In this document: in pieces, positions 1 to 6,150 of the stretch | Numbering within the stretch: the first letter of the stretch is position 1 | How the letters are laid out: every line of letters starts with the position of its first letter | Origin: Anaerolineae bacterium | Lineage (GTDB): Bacteria > Chloroflexota > Anaerolineae > Promineifilales > Promineifilaceae | Length of the DNA: 19,386 bases | NCBI GenBank assembly: GCA_028277515.1 | Contig: JANQGC010000076.1 | Span: forward strand, 1-19,386 | Reading direction: 5' to 3' | The notes under the pieces: model-generated | Told to the model about the DNA's origin: nothing | Databases searched by the model: none | The model's input: the letters and a program-made list of their open reading frames with translations, nothing else | Program-made: the position numbers and the translations under genes

Positions 1-1088
1 CCTGGGCAACTTCTTCTCTTTCACCACAAATTGTTGGCGGCTGGCTTGAGGATGCTCAACTATACCGGCAGCTCCAGCCCTTTAGCTGCCGCCCGCAAGC
101 CCACGAAATCATCCGCACCTGGGCTTTTTATACAATCGTTAAATCACATCATCACTTTGGCCAGGTACCCTGGCAGAACGCCATGATTTCCGGATGGGGT
201 TTGGCGCCCGCCGGGAAAGCAAAATTGAGCAAAAGTCGGGGTGGTGGTGCGATCTCCCCTTTGGAAATGATTGAAACCAATTCGGCCGATGCTGTGCGCT
301 ATTGGGCAGCGAGCACCGGCCTGGGAAAAGATGCTGTCATTGATGAGGAGCGCATTCGCGCCGGCGGTAAGTTGGTGACCAAACTTTGGAATGTCGCACG
401 TTTCAGTGATCGCTTTCTCGGTGGGTTTGACCGTTCTCAATTCAACAATGACATAGAGTATGATTTAACTCCCGCTGATCGCTGGATTCTCGCCCGGACC
501 CATACACTCATCAAACGCTGTACACAATTATGGCAACAATACGATTACGCCACGGCAAAAAGCGAGGTTGAGGTCTTCTTCTGGCGAGATTTGGCCGACA
601 ATTACCTGGAGATGGCCAAAAAACGTTTATACGATGATCCGGACTGTTCAGGTACTCAGCTGGCTCTTTATGATGCATTGCTCACAACCATCAAACTCCT
701 GGCTCCCATCCTACCTCATGTGACGGAACGAATTTATACCGGCATGTTTTCCGAGACAGATGGCGTGCCGTCTATCCATGTGTCTGATTGGCCCCAGGTA
801 AAACAGAAATGGATAGACGAGGAATCGTTGCAAATGGGCAGTCTGCTGGTGAGCATCGCCACGGCCGTGCGCCGCTTTAAGAGCGACAACAAACTACCGC
901 TAGGCACCTCCCTCTCCCAACTGCATCTGGCTACAGGTAATAATAGTTTGGCCGGGCAGTTAGCAAAAGCCAAAAGCGATTTGAGCAGCATTACCCGGGC
1001 CGAATCCATTATCGTTGGCGACCAGGTCAGTAGTGACCTGCCAAAAATATATATTAATAGCCAGCTTGAGTTGGGAATCCTTGGCTAA
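1..1088 (+). CDS. valS: Valyl-tRNA synthetase, C-terminal part (5' end outside the window)
   Basis: Charges tRNA-Val with valine in the cytoplasm. The reading frame is open from base 3 and gives 361 residues before the TAA at 1086-1088. The opening residues read W-A-T-S-S-L-S-P-Q-I, the usual ValS block before the second half of the class I catalytic core. The KMSKS signature appears as K-L-S-K-S at 222-236, followed by R-G-G-G. The anticodon-binding helical domain follows, with S-A-D-A-V-R-Y-W and K-L-W-N-V-A-R-F blocks. The protein stops soon after this domain, at I-L-G, and has no C-terminal coiled-coil arm as in E. coli ValS; this fits the shorter type-2 (archaeal-like) ValS known from some bacteria. 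The first ATG at 183 lies inside the catalytic core and is not the start. The downstream gene is convergent. Confidence 0.95.
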   Translation, partial: WATSSLSPQIVGGWLEDAQLYRQLQPFSCRPQAHEIIRTWAFYTIVKSHHHFGQVPWQNAMISGWGLAPAGKAKLSKSRGGGAISPLEMIETNSADAVRYWAASTGLGKDAVIDEERIRAGGKLVTKLWNVARFSDRFLGGFDRSQFNNDIEYDLTPADRWILARTHTLIKRCTQLWQQYDYATAKSEVEVFFWRDLADNYLEMAKKRLYDDPDCSGTQLALYDALLTTIKLLAPILPHVTERIYTGMFSETDGVPSIHVSDWPQVKQKWIDEESLQMGSLLVSIATAVRRFKSDNKLPLGTSLSQLHLATGNNSLAGQLAKAKSDLSSITRAESIIVGDQVSSDLPKIYINSQLELGILG

Positions 1089-1174
1089 AAACAAACGATC
1101 TTGAACGGTCATTCCAAAGCCTCTACGTCGAAGATGACGTCCAATGAGAAAAGAAACGGTTATAAATGCGCCCC

Positions 1175-1201
1175 GTCAGACCGGCATCCAGAATGCCTGA
1201 C
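1175..1201. terminator. Possible hairpin in the valS/folA convergent gap
   Basis: GTCA (1175-1178) and GGCAT (1183-1187) can pair with ATGCC (1193-1197) and TGAC (1198-1201), leaving a 5-nt loop and a 4-nt bulge on one side. It sits between two convergent genes, where a terminator would be expected. An A-rich stretch follows, so an intrinsic terminator would read better on the minus strand (folA side) than on the plus strand. The stem is short and bulged, so this is only a weak call. Confidence 0.25.
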
Positions 1202-1221
1202 TTACAAAAAGATTTAAAAAA

Positions 1222-1250
1222 TTCAGCGTCATCAGCGTGAATCAGCGTCC
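1222..1250. repeat. Triple TCAGCGT motif in the intergenic gap
   Basis: The heptamer TCAGCGT occurs three times at 1223-1229, 1232-1238 and 1242-1248, with spacings of 9 and 10 bases, inside the 192-base gap between valS and folA. It looks like a unit of a dispersed intergenic repeat rather than coding sequence. Apart from this, the weak hairpin at 1175-1201 and A/T-rich sequence, I see nothing else in the gap. Confidence 0.5.
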
Positions 1251-1280
1251 AATTAATCTTCTCTTTGTTAAAGTGTACAG

Positions 1281-1787
1281 TTACCAGATATTTCTACGCT
1301 CCAGTAGGAAGATAGTGAATGGGTGGGTATGTTTTTCATCAGCCTGGTGAATCGTTTTTTCGACCTCGAACCACTCCTGCCGGTTGAAAGGAGGAAAGTA
1401 CACATCCCCCTCAAACTCGCCGTCGATGAGCGTTAAGTAGATACAGTCTGCTAGCGGTAAGAACTGCTCATAAATTGATGCTCCGCCGATAACCATCACT
1501 TCCTGAACAGCACCGGCCGCCCCCAACGCCTGCTCAATAGAATGGGCAACAATACAACCTGGGGCATGGAAATCCTTCTGCGCTGTCAGGATGATATTGG
1601 TCCTGCCCACAAGCGGCCGAAAACGGTCAGGGATTGTCTCATACGTTTTGCGGCCCATGACCACCGGCTTACCCATAGTAACTGCTTTAAAATGTTTCAT
1701 ATCATCGGGCAAGCGCCAGGGCAGATGATCGCCGGCACCTATGAGGCCGTTGTTATCCATAGCTACAACTAGGGTGATTTTGGGCAT
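1281..1787 (-). CDS. folA: Dihydrofolate reductase
   Basis: Reduces 7,8-dihydrofolate to tetrahydrofolate with NADPH, regenerating the cofactor that ThyA oxidises. The 168-residue protein has the usual length and opens with the typical beta-strand followed by A-M-D-N-N-G-L-I-G and L-P-W-R-L-P-D-D. Asp29 matches the catalytic acid (Asp27 of E. coli). The NADPH-binding blocks V-M-G-R-K-T-Y-E-T-I-P and V-I-G-G-A-S-I-Y are present. The ATG at 1785-1787 lies three bases after the thyA stop and has no clear Shine-Dalgarno sequence, so translation is probably coupled to thyA. Stop TAA at 1281-1283. The chromosomal thyA-folA pairing argues for the housekeeping enzyme rather than an acquired resistance variant. 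Confidence 0.97.
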   Translation of the reverse strand: MPKITLVVAMDNNGLIGAGDHLPWRLPDDMKHFKAVTMGKPVVMGRKTYETIPDRFRPLVGRTNIILTAQKDFHAPGCIVAHSIEQALGAAGAVQEVMVIGGASIYEQFLPLADCIYLTLIDGEFEGDVYFPPFNRQEWFEVEKTIHQADEKHTHPFTIFLLERRNIW

Positions 1788-1790
1788 CTG

Positions 1791-2585
1791 TTATACGGCA
1801 ATGGGGGCTTTGATGTGGGGATGGTATTGGTAATTCACCAATTTAAAATCCTCATACTGGAAATCAAAAATCGATTCTACCCAGGGATTGATTCTCATCT
1901 CTGGCAAAGGATAAGGTTCCCGTGATAATTGCAGCTTTGCCTGTTCCAAATGATTCATATACAAATGTGCATCACCTAAAGTATGAACAAAATCTCCTGG
2001 TTCATGCCCGGTTACCTGGGACAGCATCATCGTCAACAATGCGTAGGAAGCGATATTGAACGGCACACCCAGGAAAATGTCAGCGCTGCGCTGGTAAAGC
2101 TGGCAGGATAGTTTCCCCTCGGCGACATAAAATTGAAACATCGTGTGGCAGGGTGGCAAGGCCATCTGATCAACATCGGCCACATTCCAGGCACTTACGA
2201 TATGCCGTCGCGAATCAGGATTTGATTGAATTTGGGCGACCAATTGGCTGATCTGATCATAGGTTCGGCCGTCAGGTCCAGGCCACGATCGCCACTGCGA
2301 ACCATAGACCGGACCTAAATCCCCATTCTCATCCGCCCATTCGTCCCAAATGGAGACTTTGTTCTCATGGAGATAGCGAATATTGCTGTCTCCTTTCAGG
2401 AACCACAGCAGTTCATGGATAATTGAGCGTAAATGAAGCTTCTTGGTGGTAACGGCCGGAAAACCTGCGGATAAATCATACCTTGTCTGGTAGCCAAAAA
2501 TACTATGCGTCCCCGTTCCTGTGCGATCCCCCTTCCGAACGCCATTATCTAAAACATACTGCATTAAATCCAGGTATTGTCGCAT
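1791..2585 (-). CDS. thyA: Thymidylate synthase (ThyA type)
   Basis: Methylates dUMP to dTMP using methylenetetrahydrofolate and releases dihydrofolate, which the adjacent folA product recycles. Starting at the ATG at 2583-2585 the protein has 264 residues, the same as E. coli ThyA, and begins M-R-Q-Y-L-D-L-M. Catalytic Cys146 lies in L-P-P-C-H-T-M. The folate/dUMP-binding blocks D-R-T-G-T-G-T, D-S-R-R-H and [13 protein letters not shown] are intact, as is the C-terminal A-P-I-A-V, which closes over the active site. A GTG 15 bases upstream is in frame, but it is part of the Shine-Dalgarno sequence, so the ATG is preferred. The 75-base gap to the upstream glycosyltransferase could hold a promoter, although I see none that is convincing. 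Confidence 0.98.
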   Translation of the reverse strand: MRQYLDLMQYVLDNGVRKGDRTGTGTHSIFGYQTRYDLSAGFPAVTTKKLHLRSIIHELLWFLKGDSNIRYLHENKVSIWDEWADENGDLGPVYGSQWRSWPGPDGRTYDQISQLVAQIQSNPDSRRHIVSAWNVADVDQMALPPCHTMFQFYVAEGKLSCQLYQRSADIFLGVPFNIASYALLTMMLSQVTGHEPGDFVHTLGDAHLYMNHLEQAKLQLSREPYPLPEMRINPWVESIFDFQYEDFKLVNYQYHPHIKAPIAV

Positions 2586-2592
2586 CGCCTGA

Positions 2593-2599
2593 TCCTCCA
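2593..2599 (-). promoter_or_regulatory. Ribosome binding site deciding the thyA start
   Basis: Read on the minus strand this is TGGAGGA, seven bases upstream of the ATG at 2583-2585. It overlaps the alternative in-frame GTG at 2598-2600, which makes that GTG an unlikely start. Confidence 0.75.
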
Positions 2600-2660
2600 C
2601 GCTTAAGATTTGCCGCCAAACGTATCACAGTTGCCAGTATCCCCAAAATATATCCATTGC

Positions 2661-4616
2661 TCACTCAATAACGAGAGTGCCCAATTGCCAATAATCCTGT
2701 TCACTACCTCGGAGAGTTACAGAAAGACGATCGGCCGGATCAGAGATGTCATACAAACCCATGATGAGTTGGTATTCTCCCGGTGGAATATTTATTGGAA
2801 TGAGCAATCCATGATTGTCAATAGCGACCTCTCCGGGCTGCCATTCCGTGGTTATCGCCGTCCCCCCACCCGGTTCGCCATCTCGTTGGGCGATAAGGTT
2901 GCCTGATTGGTCAACTAAATGGAGAAACACCTTGTATCGGTTTTCAATATCCCCTACGGCTTGCCAGAACAAAGTGACCTGGGCAATATCCCCGGCTTGC
3001 AGCCGCTCATCACGCAAGGTATAGCCATTCAGCACAATTGCATCGCCAAAGATGACCTCGGCCGAATGTTCCATCTCTTGAGCAGCCGTTTCCGGCACCG
3101 CGTACACCACAAAGCGCACATCGCTTATCCACTCTTCGGACGCCTTAAAACTGTTTCTGTCCAGCCAGCCCTCCACAACCCGTTGCGGGTCCCGTTGGTC
3201 CTCGCCCCAAAAGATTGCATAAATACGATCGTGCTTTTGGCCGATTTCAGCCAGTTGAGGCTCTAAAATGCCAGGATCGGGCTGTCCCTTGGGTAAGGGA
3301 TAGACCGGTGCGCCTTCCTGGTGATAATAAGTAAACACCTCCCATTGGTTAGGAGCATTCAAGATAATACCCGCGTTGGGGTGATTCTCCGCAGCGATGC
3401 GTGCGGCCATCCCACGATAATCAGCCCGGAAAAATGTAGGATCATTGTACAGATTGTTCAAGGAAACGACCGTGCCTCCAAACATCAACAATAACAGCAG
3501 CGTGGGAATGATGAACCACATCTTTCGCTGATTAGTCATTTGGGGACCCATCCATACCCCACCCAAAAGCAAACAAAAAAAGGGCACAGCAGAGAGTAAA
3601 AACTTGAAAAAAGCAGGTTGGGTCGCCCCGGAAATATATAACATGGCCAACGGCACAATAATGCCTGACAAAGGAATAAGGCTTCTCCATCGACCGGCAA
3701 ACACAGCCCAGCCGGCCAGCAAAAAAACAGCCGCGGCAGCCCAAACCAGGTCCCCATCAGCCACCGTTTCGCCAAAAGCCAGCCAGCGCCCACTGTCCCA
3801 CAGGAAAACAGGAAAAGATTCCCTCACTCCTGGCCGTCCACCCGTCTGGCGAATAAAAATGGGCAGCCAGGGCAGGTAAAGGAGAAACATCAGCAGCAGC
3901 ATGCCGGCATATTGGAGCAGCGTCTTCCAAACGGAAAAATCACTGTTAAGTTGTATCGGAGAGAAGACCACCATCCGCAAATAATTGAGCACCCAAATGA
4001 GAACAATTATGCTATGCAAAATAATGATGGCGGGAAAGAAATAATGGGTATAAAGCCCTGCGGTAACCAGTACAATGTAAGCAATGGCCAGGGATAAATG
4101 TCGGTCAACCGTCATCCAGCGCCATAAGACTAATGTTGACAAAGCCGAGAGCAAAGCCAGCAAGGCATACATCCGCGTCTCCCGACTGTAATAAACCAAT
4201 GCCGGGTTGATGGCCGCCAAAAATGTAGCCAGAAATACGAGAGCGATCATCCATTTCTCACCTCTGTTCTTTACCAGCAATTGGCGGGCCAAAGCCAATA
4301 AAGCAGCGACGGTTAAAATACCGGAAAAGGCGGAGAAAGAACGCAAGCCAAACTCATGCTCCCCCAGCAGTTCCCGCCAACCGCGCAGCAGCACATAATA
4401 AAGAGGCGGATGAATATCACTGGCGGTGCCTTCAATTATCAGCTCCAGCGATCGCTCACTTAAACGAGCGCTGTTGCCTTCATCATTCCAAAATGACTGG
4501 CTGTCAATCTGGTAAAACCTTAACCCCGTCGCCATCCATAGAATTAGCAAGGTGATCGCTAGAGGAACCAGCCGGGCCAACCATGGCGCGGGAAAGCTGT
4601 TTTCAGAGATATTCAC
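2661..4616 (-). CDS. GT39/ArnT-like polytopic membrane glycosyltransferase with C-terminal beta-sandwich
   Basis: Probably transfers a sugar from a polyprenyl-phosphate donor to an acceptor on the outer face of the membrane. The 651-residue protein has about eleven hydrophobic segments between residues 14 and 385. The first extracytoplasmic loop carries the family's acidic pair in F-W-N-D-E-G (Asp45, Glu46), followed by D-I-H-P-P-L-Y-Y, as in PMT/ArnT-like enzymes. From about residue 525 there is a soluble beta-rich domain of about 125 residues with V-F-L-H-L-V-D and Y-Q-L-I-M-G-L-Y-D, a module often attached to such transferases. The GTG start (4614-4616) overlaps the stop of the upstream gene as GTGA, so the two are co-translated. 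The acceptor is unknown; the hydrolase-like partner suggests a cell-envelope glycan or glycoprotein. Confidence 0.85.
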   Translation of the reverse strand: MNISENSFPAPWLARLVPLAITLLILWMATGLRFYQIDSQSFWNDEGNSARLSERSLELIIEGTASDIHPPLYYVLLRGWRELLGEHEFGLRSFSAFSGILTVAALLALARQLLVKNRGEKWMIALVFLATFLAAINPALVYYSRETRMYALLALLSALSTLVLWRWMTVDRHLSLAIAYIVLVTAGLYTHYFFPAIIILHSIIVLIWVLNYLRMVVFSPIQLNSDFSVWKTLLQYAGMLLLMFLLYLPWLPIFIRQTGGRPGVRESFPVFLWDSGRWLAFGETVADGDLVWAAAAVFLLAGWAVFAGRWRSLIPLSGIIVPLAMLYISGATQPAFFKFLLSAVPFFCLLLGGVWMGPQMTNQRKMWFIIPTLLLLLMFGGTVVSLNNLYNDPTFFRADYRGMAARIAAENHPNAGIILNAPNQWEVFTYYHQEGAPVYPLPKGQPDPGILEPQLAEIGQKHDRIYAIFWGEDQRDPQRVVEGWLDRNSFKASEEWISDVRFVVYAVPETAAQEMEHSAEVIFGDAIVLNGYTLRDERLQAGDIAQVTLFWQAVGDIENRYKVFLHLVDQSGNLIAQRDGEPGGGTAITTEWQPGEVAIDNHGLLIPINIPPGEYQLIMGLYDISDPADRLSVTLRGSEQDYWQLGTLVIE

Positions 4617-5983
4617 GAATTAATAGATGTTGTTTTGGGAGCCAACCACCACAAAATAGCAAAAAACAGCAAGGCGCTGCTGATACTGAACAACAACGGC
4701 CGAATCCGATTCCAAAGAACGATCCAACCGGGTCGTCCGGACTCACTTGCATTTGCAAGATTCGTTTCCAGCAAGGCATCATACACAGGTAGGGTTGAGA
4801 AATCCGGCTCCATCAGCCTGAAGTAATACCACGATTGGTCTTTTTCCCAATCTGCTGGCCGTTTTAAGAACCAGGTGTTGGCAACGCCAACCCAGGGCCA
4901 TTCCTGTTCAATCCGTTGATAAGCCTCCACCGTATACCGCGCCTGCTGCTCTTCACTCACGCGGCCGAACCGCGCTTCCATCCCCTCAGGGACGACATTC
5001 CAGCCCATCTCGCTGATCCAAATCGGTTTATGACCATCTCCATTTTTAATCATGAGATCGCGTAAATATAAGTGATGAGGAAAATTGATCACAGTGGGCT
5101 TTAACCTTTGATCGGCCGCCCCGGACCATAACCCATACCCTTGGGCGGACATGATATCAAAGCAATCGCCTGCCCCGGCATTGTACATGCGCTGTAAAAA
5201 AACGAGATCGTTCATATTGCGGCCGTCCATAGCCAGCGTCGGCGTCAACGCCCCCGCCAGGACAACCGCTTGCGGGTCCGCGACTTTAATGCGCTGGTAG
5301 GCCATACACAACAGCTCCGTATAGGCTTCCGGATCGACATCTCCCAGGCCCCATTCGTCATTGCCGTTCGGCTCATTCCATACCTGGTAATACCGAATTT
5401 GACCTTGATACCGTTCCGCCACCTGCGCGGCGAAATTGGCAAAATCGGTAAATTCATCCGGTGGGGCTAGCGCGCCAACCGTTTCATCCGGAAGCTCCCT
5501 GCTCCAGGAGGGTGGATTGCTTAGCCGGGCAATAATTTCAATCCCCTGCTGCTCCGCCAGATCAACAATATTGTCATATTTGGCCCAGGCATCAATGCCC
5601 TGCGGATCGTTGCGCCGGTCAATAAAATCACCCCTGGCATGTATTTCAATGTCTTCCCATGGAAACTCCTGGCGAATAAACCTGAAACCGGCATCTTTGG
5701 CCATTTGCAAACTACGTGCCCGTTTTTCTTCTTCCACCTCCCATTCCAGAAAAGTGTTCACGCCCCTTGGGGTTGGCACATCATAACCAGTTTCCATTTC
5801 CGACTGTAAGGTAGGTTGGGGTCGCACGGCCGTATTGATCCAATGCACAATCCCGACCAATTGCCCACGCCACTCCTCTTCACCGGTGAACTCATATAAG
5901 GATGTCGCCGGTGGCCACAATGAAATTAACAACCCCATACCTGCCAGGATAATGACCAACCGGCGTAAATAGGTGGCATTCAT
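4613..5983 (-). CDS. Membrane-anchored clan GH-A glycoside hydrolase-like protein (GH39/GH5-like)
   Basis: Likely acts on an envelope or extracellular glycan. From the ATG at 5981-5983 the protein has 456 residues: an N-terminal hydrophobic anchor (about 8-25), a TIM-barrel-like domain and a second hydrophobic segment (about 421-448) before a short basic tail. Two glutamates sit in the right contexts for a retaining GH-A enzyme: Glu204 in Q-V-W-N-E-P-N (acid/base) and Glu325 in I-W-I-S-E-M-G-W-N (nucleophile). The N-terminal barrel half has R-Q-E-F-P-W-E-D and A-R-L-S-N-P-P-S-W. A TTG nine bases upstream (5990-5992) is possible, but neither start has a Shine-Dalgarno sequence. A TATAAT on this strand lies only eight bases upstream of the ATG, which could give a leaderless mRNA. 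The substrate cannot be told from sequence. Confidence 0.8.
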   Translation of the reverse strand: MNATYLRRLVIILAGMGLLISLWPPATSLYEFTGEEEWRGQLVGIVHWINTAVRPQPTLQSEMETGYDVPTPRGVNTFLEWEVEEEKRARSLQMAKDAGFRFIRQEFPWEDIEIHARGDFIDRRNDPQGIDAWAKYDNIVDLAEQQGIEIIARLSNPPSWSRELPDETVGALAPPDEFTDFANFAAQVAERYQGQIRYYQVWNEPNGNDEWGLGDVDPEAYTELLCMAYQRIKVADPQAVVLAGALTPTLAMDGRNMNDLVFLQRMYNAGAGDCFDIMSAQGYGLWSGAADQRLKPTVINFPHHLYLRDLMIKNGDGHKPIWISEMGWNVVPEGMEARFGRVSEEQQARYTVEAYQRIEQEWPWVGVANTWFLKRPADWEKDQSWYYFRLMEPDFSTLPVYDALLETNLANASESGRPGWIVLWNRIRPLLFSISSALLFFAILWWLAPKTTSINS

Positions 5984-5991
5984 AAGGTACA

Positions 5992-5997
5992 ATTATA
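5992..5997 (-). promoter_or_regulatory. Candidate -10 box of the GH/GT39/thyA/folA block
   Basis: On the minus strand this hexamer is a perfect TATAAT, eight bases before the ATG at 5981-5983, so transcription would begin at or next to the start codon. No good -35 hexamer is seen at 16-18 bases; a poor TTGGTC lies 20 bases away. Confidence 0.4.
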
Positions 5998-6054
5998 CCT
6001 GAAGCAGTAAAATCCCGGACCAAATCAGGTTTTATTAATTACAATGCGCCTTAA

Positions 6055-6072
6055 TTGTGATATAATTCACAA
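6055..6072. promoter_or_regulatory. CRP/FNR-superfamily operator TTGTGA-N6-TCACAA
   Basis: The sequence TTGTGA TATAAT TCACAA is a perfect inverted repeat with 6-bp arms and a 6-bp spacer. It contains the TGTGA-N6-TCACA consensus recognised by CRP-like regulators and by relatives such as HcpR. It lies 79 bases upstream of the oxidoreductase start at 6151 and 72 bases from the divergent hydrolase start. The spacer is itself a TATAAT hexamer, so a bound regulator would cover any promoter using it. No CRP/FNR gene is in the window. Confidence 0.65.
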
Positions 6073-6111
6073 ATTCCCGTGATGCTCTGCGTCACCGATT
6101 AGGATACAATT

Positions 6112-6135
6112 AAAATACCTTAATGAAGGTATTTT
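6112..6135. promoter_or_regulatory. Perfect 10-bp hairpin or operator in the leader of the Fe-S oxidoreductase
   Basis: Two perfectly complementary 10-base arms (6112-6121 and 6126-6135) flank the loop AATG; the core is TACCTT...AAGGTA. A short T run follows, then the Shine-Dalgarno GAGGAG at 6139-6144. It could be an mRNA stem next to the ribosome site, an attenuator-like element, or a protein-binding palindrome in DNA. The stem is A/T-rich, so a strong terminator is unlikely. Confidence 0.5.
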
Positions 6136-6150
6136 TCTGAGGAGAAAGGT

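Noticed and set aside
1281..2585. Treating the thyA-folA pair as an acquired antifolate-resistance cassette
   Set aside because: No integron, transposase or attachment site is visible, and both proteins have ordinary chromosomal features and spacing.
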